NCBI GenBank assembly: GCA_904396155.1
Contig: CAJFOI010000049.1
Span: 1-45,452 of the forward strand
Length of the DNA: 45,452 nt
Direction: 5' to 3'
Origin: Candidatus Avispirillum faecium
GTDB lineage: Bacteria > Bacillota > Clostridia > Oscillospirales > CAG-272
Below, piece by piece: positions 16,519-25,455 of this stretch (the first letter of the stretch is position 1; each line of letters starts with the position of its first letter). The notes under the pieces were generated by a model that saw only the letters and a program-made list of their open reading frames with translations, was not told the origin of the DNA and ran no database searches. Made by a program: the position numbers and the translations under genes.

Positions 16519-18678
16519 TTATGCAGGTTGTTCCGTCGTTTCCAACGCACCGGGCATTTTCGACATTTGCCGCTGTGCCATCACCAATTCATAATACAGC
16601 CCGCGTCTTTCCAACAACTCCTCGTGGGTGCCCACTTCCGCTACGCGGCCGTGGTCCAATACCACCAGACGGGTGGCATTTCGAAGGGTAGACAGGCGAT
16701 GTGCGATGGCGATGGTCGTTCTGCCGGCGATCAGCTTTTGCAGGGCGTCCTGGATATCCTTCTCTGTCTCTGTGTCCAAAGACGCCGTAGCTTCATCCAA
16801 AATCAAAATCTTCGGATTGTGGAGCAGAGCCCGGGCAATGGCCACCCGCTGACGTTCTCCCCCAGACAGGGTGTGTCCCCGCTCTCCTACCAGTGTGTTG
16901 TACCCGTCCGGCAGCTTTACCGCAAACGAATGCACGCCCGCAAGTTTTGCCGCGGTGATGACTTCCTCATAGGTGGCATCCGGCTTGGAATAACAAATAT
17001 TCTGCAGCAGCGTTCCGGTAAACAAAAACGTCTCCTGAAGTACCGCCCCGATCTGGCTGCGCAGAGACTGCTGGGAAATCTCCCGCAGATTTGTACCGTC
17101 GACTCGAATGACGCCGTCGTCCGGATCGTACATGCGCATAACCAAATTGATCAGGGTAGATTTTCCGGCGCCGGAACGGCCCACAATACCGATCATCTCT
17201 CCGGGTTTTATCTCCAGATTCACCTTGCGCAGCACATCCTTGGCGTCCTCGTAACCGAAGGACACATTTTCCAGGCGGATGTTGCCCACAATGGATTTTT
17301 CTACGGCATTCGCACTGTCTGCCACGTCCTCTGTCTCGTCCAGCACGTCAAACACCCGAACGATAGAGGTCATCGTGCGGGCAAGGCGACGGGGCATGAA
17401 AGACAGCCAGCGAAGGGGGCCATAGATCATTGCTACATATGCCGAAAACTGCTGCATAGCCCCCAGCGTCATCGTGCCGTCCAGGATCTGATTGCCCACA
17501 TAATACAGCAGGAAAAACTCTCCCACACCCATCAAAAAATTGGTGACGGGGGAAATGACGGCAAAGTACGTCTCATTTTTAATCCGTACATCTGTCTCCC
17601 GCAAGTTGACCTTGTCGTACCGGTCCACTTCCCGTTTTTCCATGCCGAAAGCCTTCACCACCCGGATCCCGGAAAAGATGTCGTACAGCGTCTCATACAG
17701 CCGGCTGCCGCACCACCATTGCTTGTTATACCGCGGTCTCAAAAATCGCCACATCAGCCGGTGGGAAAGCATCGCCAGCGGTGCAGGCAGCAGAATCATC
17801 AAAGCAAGGCGCCAGTCGTAGACAAACAAAATGATTCCCAGACTCACAAGGGTGAGAATCTGCTCGATCAGGCCCCCCACATCGCTGGTAAAGAAATCCT
17901 GAATCTGGGTGGAATCCTGTGTCACCCGGTTCATCAATTCCCCCGCTGTCCGCTTAGACACCTTGGAAAGAGACAGGGCTTCGATTTTTTGAAACAAGGT
18001 CTGCCGCAGAGTGACGATCAGCCTGGTGCCGGCACGCACCTGGGCAAAGTTGCGGAAAATCCCGAGCAGCCGCACCGCAAAGGTCACCAGCAGGATCATG
18101 AGCACTGCCAGGACATACTGACTCACTGCCGGCAAGCGCTCCGCCTTGATGTAATCATCCACCAATACCCGGTTGAGATAGGGCAGTACCAGGTTCAGCG
18201 CCGCAACCGCAATGAAAATCAGCACAGAGAGATAAATATATCCCCTGCTGGAACGCGCCATTTTCCACAGCCGCCGCAAATATCCGCCTTTTTTGGTGCA
18301 TCGGGGACAGATCTCCGAATCCGGCAGATACGGCCGGTGGCATTTGGGACAGAGTGCTTTTTTGTAGTGCATCCATGTTTCGTCGGGAGCAGCGCCGTCC
18401 AAAAACCGGTTCATCCGCTTGGACGCTGCAGAAAAAACGGTAAGACAATCCATTGTTCCCCGGCAGATCAGGTGATCGCCGTCCTCTCGGCACAGCTCCA
18501 GCGCCACGCTGCCCACACCTGTCGTACACTGAAATTCCCGGATCCCCTCCATGGGGATCCACTGTTTTCTGTCGCCTGCGCAAATACGCAGCCCGTCGGT
18601 ATAAAACTCCACCTGCCCTTTTACTGTTTTGTTGTCCCCGTCCAGGTTGAAGGGGATGCGTGTAATACATTTCTCCAT
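16519..18678 (-). CDS. ABC exporter with N-terminal PH-like domain and zinc ribbon
   Basis: The protein has 719 residues in four parts. Residues 1-105 form a small beta-rich domain, PH-like in appearance. A CxxC/CxxC zinc ribbon follows (Cys110, Cys113, Cys124, Cys127), then an exporter transmembrane domain (about 145-440) and an ATPase domain with GRSGAGKST, LSGGERQR and ILILDEATASLD. ATG 18678 is preferred over a longer reading because GAGGTGG precedes it and it clears the upstream stop by 10 bases. With the DUF1854 gene and the second exporter it forms a tight operon. The catalytic Glu is intact in both exporters. The substrate is unknown. Confidence 0.88.
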   Translation of the reverse strand: MEKCITRIPFNLDGDNKTVKGQVEFYTDGLRICAGDRKQWIPMEGIREFQCTTGVGSVALELCREDGDHLICRGTMDCLTVFSAASKRMNRFLDGAAPDETWMHYKKALCPKCHRPYLPDSEICPRCTKKGGYLRRLWKMARSSRGYIYLSVLIFIAVAALNLVLPYLNRVLVDDYIKAERLPAVSQYVLAVLMILLVTFAVRLLGIFRNFAQVRAGTRLIVTLRQTLFQKIEALSLSKVSKRTAGELMNRVTQDSTQIQDFFTSDVGGLIEQILTLVSLGIILFVYDWRLALMILLPAPLAMLSHRLMWRFLRPRYNKQWWCGSRLYETLYDIFSGIRVVKAFGMEKREVDRYDKVNLRETDVRIKNETYFAVISPVTNFLMGVGEFFLLYYVGNQILDGTMTLGAMQQFSAYVAMIYGPLRWLSFMPRRLARTMTSIVRVFDVLDETEDVADSANAVEKSIVGNIRLENVSFGYEDAKDVLRKVNLEIKPGEMIGIVGRSGAGKSTLINLVMRMYDPDDGVIRVDGTNLREISQQSLRSQIGAVLQETFLFTGTLLQNICYSKPDATYEEVITAAKLAGVHSFAVKLPDGYNTLVGERGHTLSGGERQRVAIARALLHNPKILILDEATASLDTETEKDIQDALQKLIAGRTTIAIAHRLSTLRNATRLVVLDHGRVAEVGTHEELLERRGLYYELVMAQRQMSKMPGALETTEQPA

Positions 18679-18688
18679 CGCAGCCACC

Positions 18689-19258
18689 TCACAAATACAG
18701 CTCAATTTTGCGCAGGCTTCTTCGGTCCAGCTTCGCAAGACTTTCAATCACGTACCGGTTGCCGTAATTGTCCGTCACATACACTTTGTCTTCGCCCACC
18801 CGCAACAGGCTGCGAAAGGTATCCTGAAGCGTAAACTGGAGCGCACCCGCGTCGCTTTCCACATTCCAGAAAGAGTAGCCATGTGCTTCCTTGAGGGACA
18901 GGATCCGTGTGATTTTGGGTGTGTAGTATTTTTGATCCAGTTCCTTTTGCAAAATCTCCCTGGCATCTGCGTCAAATGCATCCAGGGAACGGATCAGCCC
19001 GATCTCTTCCTGATCTTTGTTCTGTACAGATATGTATGCCTCTAAAAGGTCAAAGGGAAAGGATCGATGCAGCCAGATCCGGTCATGGACTTCTACCGTC
19101 TCACTTCCGTCTTCCTGCCGGATCCGAATTCGTGCTGCCGGGAACCCGTTTTTTTGAAAAATCTCCGTATTATCCCCTTGAAGATACCGGATCTCCGCCA
19201 CATCGGAAAGCTCCTGTATGGCCTTTTTTGTCTCTGTCACCGCTTCCTTCGTCTCCAT
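18689..19258 (-). CDS. DUF1854 family protein
   Basis: The 189-residue soluble protein has no signal peptide or membrane segment. It matches the DUF1854 pattern: VHDRIWLHRSFPFDL, the EIGLIRSLDAFDADAREIL block, KITRILSLKEAHGYSFWNVE and a C-terminal VYVTDNYGNRYVIESLAKLD. ATG 19258 has a perfect AAGGAGG five bases upstream. The gene is placed between two ABC exporters, 10 bases from each. From family knowledge, DUF1854 proteins in proteobacteria are found beside ABC transporters in cyanophycin-related loci; no cyanophycin gene is visible here. A role as a cytosolic partner or regulator of the transporter is inference. Confidence 0.85.
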   Translation of the reverse strand: METKEAVTETKKAIQELSDVAEIRYLQGDNTEIFQKNGFPAARIRIRQEDGSETVEVHDRIWLHRSFPFDLLEAYISVQNKDQEEIGLIRSLDAFDADAREILQKELDQKYYTPKITRILSLKEAHGYSFWNVESDAGALQFTLQDTFRSLLRVGEDKVYVTDNYGNRYVIESLAKLDRRSLRKIELYL

Positions 19259-19268
19259 CGTTGCCTCC

Positions 19269-21557
19269 TTAATCCTGGATTCCGGCATTCTTCAGTGCCT
19301 CATATTGCAGTGTGTACAGTCTGTGATAGATGCCTTTCTTCTCCAAAAGCTCTGTATGCGTACCGGACTCCGGTACCTTTCCGTTTTCAATCACCAGCAA
19401 TGTGTCTGCGTCCCGCAGGGTGGACAGGCGATGGGCGATCATAATGGTGGTCCGACCTTGGGACAACTTCTCCAGTGCCGTTTGAATCAGCCGTTCCGTC
19501 TTTGTATCCATGGCCGAAGTCGCCTCATCCATAATCAGAATTTTCGGCGCCATCAAAATCGCCCGGGCGATGGATACCCGCTGGCGCTCTCCCCCGGACA
19601 GATCCTTGTGTCCCCAGCCGATCCGGGTGGAATATCCGTCCGGCAGACGCACGATAAAATCGTGGGCGCCGGCGGCCTTGGAGGCTACGATCACCTCTTC
19701 CATCGTAGCCTCCGGTACGGCGTACCGGATATTGTCCAAAATCGTCCCTTGGAAAAGGTACGTCTCCTGTGAGACGATGGCAATATTTCTTCGCAGGGTC
19801 TCAAAGGACAGATTCCGCACATCGACCCCATCGATCAGCACCCTTCCCCGGTCCGCGTCGTACAGCCGGACAATCAGATTTGCTATGGTGGATTTTCCGG
19901 CACCCGTGTGTCCCACAATGCCGATCTTCTTGCCCGGTGCAATATCAAAGGACACATCGTCGATGATTTTGCGGGTCTTGTCATATCCGAATTCCACATT
20001 TTCAAAGGTGACACGCCCCTGGAGATGATCCAGGGTGATGGGATGCTCCGCCTCCCGCACCTCCGGCTCCGCGTCCATGATCTCCATAAGGCGGAACATG
20101 GCGTTCATATTTTCGGAGATCCGGTAGTTGATGTCTACAAAAAAAGTAAGAGGATTGTATAAAAGCGTAGTGTAAGAAGAAAATGTAAGCAGCATACCGT
20201 AGGACATCTCACCGCAGGCCACCTGCCATCCTCCGATCCCAAGAACCAAAATCGAACTGATCGAAAACAAGAAGGTCACCAAAGGAAACACAGTCCCATT
20301 GTACAAAGACACGTTCTGGCTCGCCTGGGCAAAGGCTTCGCTTCTCTGACTGAACCGGTCGATCTCCGTTTTTTCCTTGGAAAAGGCCTTGACCACCCGT
20401 ACACCGCCCAGCGCGTCCGCCAGCATTCCGTTCATCCGCCGGGAACGGGAATAGCGCCGGGCGTACAGCTTGCGCATATGCTTGTACAGATGGACTACCG
20501 CCGCCATAAATACGGGGCAGAACACCAGTGCCACAATGGCAAGCTGCCAGTGAATCACAAAGAGGACAACGATCACCGCCGCCGTTTGGATCACGTTGAT
20601 GATCAAATAGGGAAAGCCTTCCACCAAAAACCAGTAGATGCTGTCTGCATCCGAGAACACCTGGTTCATGAGAGACCCTGTCTGCCGTTTAGAAAAGAAA
20701 CTGATGGACAGCCGCTCAATGGAGTGAAAGATCACATTTTTCAGGTCGTAGGTGATTTTCGGGACGATCCGGGCAGTGAGCACCTCGTTGATCATATTGA
20801 CCAGCAGTGCCAGCAACCGTGCGGATACGATCAGAAAGATCACGAGCCCCACCTGTCCGTAAAAACTGCCGCCCTCCGTCAGCACCTGATCGAAGAAAAA
20901 GCCGGAACTGATATACGGGGTAAGCACACCCAACAGAGTAGTCAGCGTCATAGCGGCCAGGATGGCAGCTACCTGCCACTTGTATTTAATGAGAAACGTC
21001 CCCATTCTGCGAATGACGCTCATCCGGTTCATGCAGGCGGGACAGAGCTTCCTGCTTTGATCCGGATACAGCCTTCCGCACTTGGGACAGTACCGGTCGT
21101 CCTCCTTTTTCTTCGGAGGGGTAAAGCTTCCCTTTTCCCGGTATTCGTTGAGGCAGGTACAGAACTGCACCAATTCCTCCATTTTGTAGCAGGAAAGATG
21201 GGTGATCAGCACATAGGCAGCTTGGGCCGTATCGTAGGCCGTGAGGATACATCCGGAAATCTGCTGCTCCACTCGAAAATCTCTGAGCGTATCCAGCGCA
21301 TATTCGTCAAAGGACAGCTGTCCAAATTTTACGTCCAGCCGCCGCCGGTCCAGCCGCCCCACATGATCCTTGGGCACAATCCGCTGAATCCCGCCGATAA
21401 GCGTCAGCGTATCTTTGGTCACAAAGATCCAGTTGTCGCAGTTTATCCCTTCTTTGTTTCGGTCGGTGTATACGGCAAGGAGCACGTTTTCCCGGGGGAT
21501 CCCCCGCTGTTCTGCCGCCTCGTATACACCGGCCGGTATTTGCTCGATTTCTGTCAC
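19269..21557 (-). CDS. ABC exporter with N-terminal domain and zinc ribbon
   Basis: The 762-residue protein starts at GTG 21557, chosen for GGAGG five bases upstream; a longer reading would extend across the terminator at 21620-21681. Residues 1-145 form a beta-rich N-terminal domain (IFVTKDTLTLIGG near 44-56). A zinc ribbon has Cys157, Cys160, Cys172 and Cys175. An exporter domain follows (about 185-500), and an ATPase domain with VGHTGAGKST, LSGGERQR and ILIMDEATSAMD. It is the first gene of the operon and is homologous in layout to the third. The two probably form a heterodimer with cytosolic zinc-ribbon appendages. Confidence 0.88.
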   Translation of the reverse strand: MTEIEQIPAGVYEAAEQRGIPRENVLLAVYTDRNKEGINCDNWIFVTKDTLTLIGGIQRIVPKDHVGRLDRRRLDVKFGQLSFDEYALDTLRDFRVEQQISGCILTAYDTAQAAYVLITHLSCYKMEELVQFCTCLNEYREKGSFTPPKKKEDDRYCPKCGRLYPDQSRKLCPACMNRMSVIRRMGTFLIKYKWQVAAILAAMTLTTLLGVLTPYISSGFFFDQVLTEGGSFYGQVGLVIFLIVSARLLALLVNMINEVLTARIVPKITYDLKNVIFHSIERLSISFFSKRQTGSLMNQVFSDADSIYWFLVEGFPYLIINVIQTAAVIVVLFVIHWQLAIVALVFCPVFMAAVVHLYKHMRKLYARRYSRSRRMNGMLADALGGVRVVKAFSKEKTEIDRFSQRSEAFAQASQNVSLYNGTVFPLVTFLFSISSILVLGIGGWQVACGEMSYGMLLTFSSYTTLLYNPLTFFVDINYRISENMNAMFRLMEIMDAEPEVREAEHPITLDHLQGRVTFENVEFGYDKTRKIIDDVSFDIAPGKKIGIVGHTGAGKSTIANLIVRLYDADRGRVLIDGVDVRNLSFETLRRNIAIVSQETYLFQGTILDNIRYAVPEATMEEVIVASKAAGAHDFIVRLPDGYSTRIGWGHKDLSGGERQRVSIARAILMAPKILIMDEATSAMDTKTERLIQTALEKLSQGRTTIMIAHRLSTLRDADTLLVIENGKVPESGTHTELLEKKGIYHRLYTLQYEALKNAGIQD

Positions 21558-21619
21558 GATTTCCTCCGTTTCTTTCTTATATCGTCTGCCATTGCCGACC
21601 CACACTGTTTTCAAAAAGA

Positions 21620-21681
21620 AAACCCTCTGCACAGGACGCCGCAGGAAAATCTCCCGCATTTTATCCGGTTGCAAAGGGTTT
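21620..21681 (-). terminator. Branched terminator after the RpiB-like gene
   Basis: On the minus strand AAACCCTTTGCA (21670-21681) pairs with TGCAGAGGGTTT (21620-21631), enclosing a second hairpin GCGGGA/TCCTGC, and is followed by a T-rich CTTTTT. The extra enclosed hairpin makes it larger than a simple terminator. Confidence 0.65.
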
Positions 21682-21706
21682 CTATCAAATACACACCGCA
21701 CAGCAA

Positions 21707-22288
21707 TTATCTGCGCTTGAGCTCCTCAGGCTTCATACAGTCCTCCAGAGGAATATTCACAGCGTCCGGGAAAGTAAAGCCGTTCTTCTTAAACGTCTCA
21801 TAATCAAAGGCATCCAGCTCGTCATATGCCAGCTTATGGAACTCGTAGAAGTTGGGCCACCACTCGTAGCCATCGCCCAGATTGTGGTACAAAAAGGCCT
21901 CTGCAATCTCAATACCCAAATTGTGTCCGATATAATGGCCCCCCATTGCAAGCACATTGCAGTTGTTGCCGGTGATGCAGCGGAGAGCGGAAGGCACATT
22001 TTCCACAACTGCCGCATGAACATGAGGACACTTGCTTGCAGCGATATGAATCCCCATCCCGGTCCCGCAGAAAATCAGTGCACGCTCGAACTCTCTCTCA
22101 GCGATCTTTGCGCCTACGCGCAAGCCGATTCTGTGAAACATCTCCGGATTCTTTTCATCTTCGGTCTTTACGCCGATATCCGTGCAGGTCCAGCCGCACT
22201 TCTCCAAATGTGCGACCACTGCGTTTTTCAGTGCAACACCTGCAAAGTCCGCAGCCACCAAAACCTGCTTATCCTTTACTGTTTTCAT
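21707..22288 (-). CDS. RpiB/LacA/LacB family sugar-phosphate isomerase
   Basis: The 193-residue protein has the RpiB fold signatures: VLVAADFAGVALK (residues 9-21), a phosphate-binding FCGTGMGIHIAASK block (73-86) that places a Cys just before GTGMG as in ribose-5-phosphate isomerase B, and an NVLAMGGHYIGHNLGIEIAEAF block (112-133). It is about 40 residues longer than typical RpiB (about 150), with a C-terminal extension WWPNFYEFHKLAYDELD onward. Pentose or hexose phosphate isomerisation is expected; the exact sugar is open. No sugar-operon partner is adjacent. Confidence 0.85.
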   Translation of the reverse strand: MKTVKDKQVLVAADFAGVALKNAVVAHLEKCGWTCTDIGVKTEDEKNPEMFHRIGLRVGAKIAEREFERALIFCGTGMGIHIAASKCPHVHAAVVENVPSALRCITGNNCNVLAMGGHYIGHNLGIEIAEAFLYHNLGDGYEWWPNFYEFHKLAYDELDAFDYETFKKNGFTFPDAVNIPLEDCMKPEELKRR

Positions 22289-22348
22289 CTATGTAATCCT
22301 TTCTTCTCTCATATAAATTTGCCTTTTTTATACAAAGCCTGTTTCTGC

Positions 22349-22377
22349 ATTGTAGCATCGTCTGACAAAATTGTCAA
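22349..22377 (-). promoter_or_regulatory. Promoter of the RpiB-like gene
   Basis: On the minus strand TTGACA (22372-22377) and TACAAT (22349-22354) with a 17-base spacer. Confidence 0.8.
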
Positions 22378-22404
22378 TATATATGGAACAATTTTGAAAT
22401 ATTT

Positions 22405-23244
22405 TTACCCTTCTTCCTCTGGTGCAAACTCCACAATTGCCCGCAGCAGCTGTACATGACGATCCAGCTCTTCCAGCTTCTTTTCACTGCCAGCAATCCC
22501 TGGCGCATCCGGGGAGCGGACTGCCAGGACCGTGTCTGACGGCAGCATCCGCGCGCCGGAAAAATACTGGTAAAACGCAGTATCCCCCAGCCGGATCCCA
22601 TATTCGTCAGCGGCGCTCTCCGGCAGCTCTTCTCCAAAGATATCCGACAGGGGCATAAACCCTTCCATGTCCCGGATCTGGGCATGCAGTGCCGGATCCA
22701 GCATACAAAGCATATGCTTTGCCCCGGTGATCTCCGCCTGAAAACGACTGTAAGCAGCATGCAAACCCTCGTAGTCCGGCTGATAGCCTCCCGCTTCCTG
22801 CTTTTTTGCAATTTGTTCTTCTGTAAGATAGGTGTTATCCGTAAAGCTGATGGATTTTTCCCCGTCCTCATTGTAGTCGTCCATCACCTGCGTGATGGCG
22901 TCCTCCAGTTCCGTGTACCGACTGCCTACCAGCGCTACGGGCCCGGTGTACAGGATATACACATCCGGCGCCACATAGGTGAGAATCTGCCATATGAGCA
23001 CCGCCGCCACGACGATCCCAAAAAGACTCAGCCCAGCGTGCCACTTGTGCTGATACCAAAAATTTTCCAGCCACCCGACTTTCTTTCCGGTATACTTGCT
23101 TTCATACGGATCTTGCAGATCCTCTCCCTTTGCTCGCAGCACCCGCATGGCGGCGGACATGGGAACCTCTTCTTCCTCCTTGGAGGACTGGGAAGGCGCC
23201 CGACTTTTTTGTTCCTCCAGCTTTTTCTTTTCCTCGTCCTTCAT
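22405..23244 (-). CDS. Membrane-anchored hypothetical protein
   Basis: The 279-residue protein is not recognised. A charged, Lys/Glu-rich cytoplasmic N-terminus (about 1-55) precedes one transmembrane helix (LSLFGIVVAAVLIWQILTYV, about 70-89). An extracytoplasmic domain follows (DVYILYTGPVALVG near 93), with acidic stretches and a C-terminal helix. ATG 23244 is preferred because GGAG lies at good spacing; an in-frame ATG at 23256 has no clear ribosome site. It is downstream of greA across a 90-base gap containing a strong hairpin. The orientation resembles a sensor or assembly factor, but no function is claimed. Confidence 0.75.
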   Translation of the reverse strand: MKDEEKKKLEEQKSRAPSQSSKEEEEVPMSAAMRVLRAKGEDLQDPYESKYTGKKVGWLENFWYQHKWHAGLSLFGIVVAAVLIWQILTYVAPDVYILYTGPVALVGSRYTELEDAITQVMDDYNEDGEKSISFTDNTYLTEEQIAKKQEAGGYQPDYEGLHAAYSRFQAEITGAKHMLCMLDPALHAQIRDMEGFMPLSDIFGEELPESAADEYGIRLGDTAFYQYFSGARMLPSDTVLAVRSPDAPGIAGSEKKLEELDRHVQLLRAIVEFAPEEEG

Positions 23245-23287
23245 CCTTTTCTCCATTTACGCGGAAATGTACCTTTGTAAATATTGC

Positions 23288-23323
23288 GGCGCCCCGATCG
23301 GCACATGCCGAAAACAGGGCGCC
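23288..23323. repeat. Nested hairpin between greA and the hypothetical gene
   Basis: GGCGCCC (23288-23294) pairs with GGGCGCC (23317-23323) and encloses a CGGCA/TGCCG hairpin. No T-run follows on either strand, so it is not a plain intrinsic terminator. It lies in the leader of the downstream gene. Confidence 0.5.
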
Positions 23324-23334
23324 GATCCATTGGG

Positions 23335-23829
23335 TCAGCTCTTCTTCGCTCTGGCGACCTCCAAAATTTTCAGATGAACCTCGCCGCAGGGGGCCGTGTA
23401 AGCCACCCGGTCTCCAGCCTTTGCTCCCATCATGGCACTACCGATAGGGCTGCGGTCCGTGATCATGTTCATCGCTGCGTTCACCTCGTTGGAACCCACC
23501 ATGATATATTCCGCCTCCTCGTCAAAGGTCTCGTCATAGACCTTCACCCGGGAGCCGATGTTGACCACGTCGTCCTTCAGCTCGGACTCGTCTACGATCT
23601 TCGCATTTTTTATCAGTTCCTCAACTTCGGCGATCCGGGCATAACACTTCGCCTGCGCGTCTCTGGCCTCGTCGTATTCACTGTTCTCGGAAAGGTCTCC
23701 GTGGCTTCTGGCCTCCGCCAGCTGCACCTTGATCTCCGGCACCCGCACATCCTTCAAATAAGCAAGTTCATCCAGCAGCTGCTGATACCCTTCTTTGGTA
23801 TATAAAGTGAAATCGGTTTCGTTTGTCAT
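23335..23829 (-). CDS. greA: Transcription elongation factor GreA
   Basis: The 164-residue protein has the two GreA parts. The N-terminal coiled coil (about 8-80) carries the acidic tip block ARSHGDLSENSEYDEARD, which enters the RNA polymerase secondary channel and stimulates cleavage of backtracked RNA. The C-terminal FKBP-like domain has IMVGSNEVN and DRSPIGSAMMGAKAGDRV. Length and motifs fit GreA; GreB is not expected in Firmicutes. It lies 35 bases downstream of the S41 protease gene and is probably co-transcribed with it. Confidence 0.95.
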   Translation of the reverse strand: MTNETDFTLYTKEGYQQLLDELAYLKDVRVPEIKVQLAEARSHGDLSENSEYDEARDAQAKCYARIAEVEELIKNAKIVDESELKDDVVNIGSRVKVYDETFDEEAEYIMVGSNEVNAAMNMITDRSPIGSAMMGAKAGDRVAYTAPCGEVHLKILEVARAKKS

Positions 23830-23864
23830 GACTGTATCCTCTCTCTTGTTTTATTTTTTATACT

Positions 23865-25244
23865 TCACTCCTGCGGCAGGGCAGCATATGCCGCCGCAAG
23901 TTGATTGTCTTCATCATCCGTAAGCGTGTAGATGCTTTTTTCTGCAACCGCTTCGTCCAATTCTTCCACCACATCCGGCGTCACACCTGCTCCGTCAAAA
24001 TTGTCGGAAAAGGGCGGACAGTAATACCGATACGTGTATTTGAAGCCGGTGCCGTCTCCAAAGGAGTGAATGGTTTGCATACTCCCCTTGCCGTAAGTCT
24101 GGACCCCCACGACCGTCGCCTTTTCATAGTCCTGCAGGGCGGAGGCAAACAGCTCTCCCGCACTGGCCGTTCCCTCGTTGACCAAAACGACCATGGGCAG
24201 CTCCAGCTCCTGTGCGTCGGAAGTATAAACCACCTCTTCCTTGCCATCCTTGTCAAGCGTGCGGATCACCGGACCCTCCGGCAGCAGCATATCCAGTACG
24301 CTGCACACGGAATCCAGGTCTCCGCCGGGATTGTACCGCACATCCAAAATCAGCCGCTTTGCTCCCTGCTCCTGCAGCGACTGCACAGTATCGGAGAATT
24401 GCTCCGGCGTGCCGCCGTCAAAGGAGGTGATCCGAATGATGCCCACAGTAGGATCCGGCGTATACAGGCGGCCGGTCACTGTATACTCAGTAATATAGCT
24501 CCGCTGAATGGAAAACTCCAAAAGCTCCGTGCTCCCTTCCCGCTGTACCGCAAAAGAAGCATAGGTATCCGCCTCCCCTTGGAGCATCGATACCGCTACG
24601 CTGTAGCCCAGCTCCGGCACGCTGTAGTACTGGCCATCTTCGATAATATATGCGATCTGGTCTCCGGGCATGACCCCCGCCGCCAGCGCGGGCGAATCGG
24701 GATAGACAGCAATGACCTCGATCAGCCCTGTGTCCGTATCCATGGTGACACTGATCCCAATTCCCTGCATCTCTCCCCGGTTATCTGCCAGCAGCGCAGA
24801 AAATTCTTCTTCGGTGTAATATTCTGCGTAAGGATCTCCCAGACCTGCCATGTATCCTTTCAAAATCCAGTCGGTCAAAGCCTCCTCATCGACTTCTCCT
24901 ACATATTCCTCCTGAATGAACATGTCCAGCACATTCATCTTTTCCACCGCCTTTTCTACGGCACCCTGCGCACCCTCCTCATGCATATATCGCACGGAAA
25001 GAAGCACATAGGTCGCCATAAACGTGACGATGATGCAAAGCGCTGCGATCACAGCCACCATTCCCGGGGACACACCCCGGGACGTTTGCTTCTGCTTTTG
25101 CAGCGTACATTCCCCTGCAAGCCCATCCAGATGTCCGTCTTGCAGCGGAACATACGGTGACGCTGCATCCTTAGAAACAGACGTATCGGCCAAGCCGTCC
25201 GTTTTTTCTCCCACGGCGGCGTCAGGCCTTTGATTTTCCTCCAT
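23865..25244 (-). CDS. S41 family C-terminal processing peptidase
   Basis: The 459-residue protein has a cytoplasmic tail, one transmembrane helix (about 58-80), a PDZ domain (about 145-225; GVMPGDQIAYI) and an S41 protease domain with GTASAGELFASAL (nucleophile Ser) and YGKGSMQTI (general base Lys), the Ser/Lys dyad of CtpA/CtpB proteases. It lies beyond the FtsEX and PcsB-like genes on the same strand. Such proteases can trim cell-wall hydrolases or sporulation signalling proteins; which applies here is unknown. A TATACT box at 25308-25313 suggests its own promoter, though no good -35 was found. Confidence 0.92.
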   Translation of the reverse strand: MEENQRPDAAVGEKTDGLADTSVSKDAASPYVPLQDGHLDGLAGECTLQKQKQTSRGVSPGMVAVIAALCIIVTFMATYVLLSVRYMHEEGAQGAVEKAVEKMNVLDMFIQEEYVGEVDEEALTDWILKGYMAGLGDPYAEYYTEEEFSALLADNRGEMQGIGISVTMDTDTGLIEVIAVYPDSPALAAGVMPGDQIAYIIEDGQYYSVPELGYSVAVSMLQGEADTYASFAVQREGSTELLEFSIQRSYITEYTVTGRLYTPDPTVGIIRITSFDGGTPEQFSDTVQSLQEQGAKRLILDVRYNPGGDLDSVCSVLDMLLPEGPVIRTLDKDGKEEVVYTSDAQELELPMVVLVNEGTASAGELFASALQDYEKATVVGVQTYGKGSMQTIHSFGDGTGFKYTYRYYCPPFSDNFDGAGVTPDVVEELDEAVAEKSIYTLTDDEDNQLAAAYAALPQE

Positions 25245-25368
25245 AATGCTATCCAGCCTTTCTGAAAAAACAAAATTCGGATCGGTTCAATGGACCACAC
25301 GCTTTCCAGTATAACCGAAAAAGACAAATACAAACCCATTTTCCCCCAAAAGGCAAAGAACAAAGCAA

Positions 25369-25402
25369 ATCTGAAAGCAGGACATATGTCCTGCTTTCAG
25401 AT
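25369..25402. terminator. 34-base perfect palindrome, probable terminator
   Basis: The arms ATCTGAAAGCAGGACAT and its exact complement meet without a loop, giving 17-base arms. It lies after the PcsB-like gene and is followed on the minus strand by a T-rich but interrupted tract (TTGCTTTGTTCTTTG). A terminator is most likely; a protein binding site is an alternative. Confidence 0.6.
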
Positions 25403-25455
25403 CTCCTTTACAGCGCTGTGTCAGGGCGCTTTGCAAATCCCTCTCCCTTTATATA

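Noticed and set aside
23265-23377. Small plus-strand frame beginning MYLCKYCG, resembling a zinc ribbon
   Set aside because: It runs antisense into greA, lacks a second Cys pair at proper spacing and has only a weak ribosome site.
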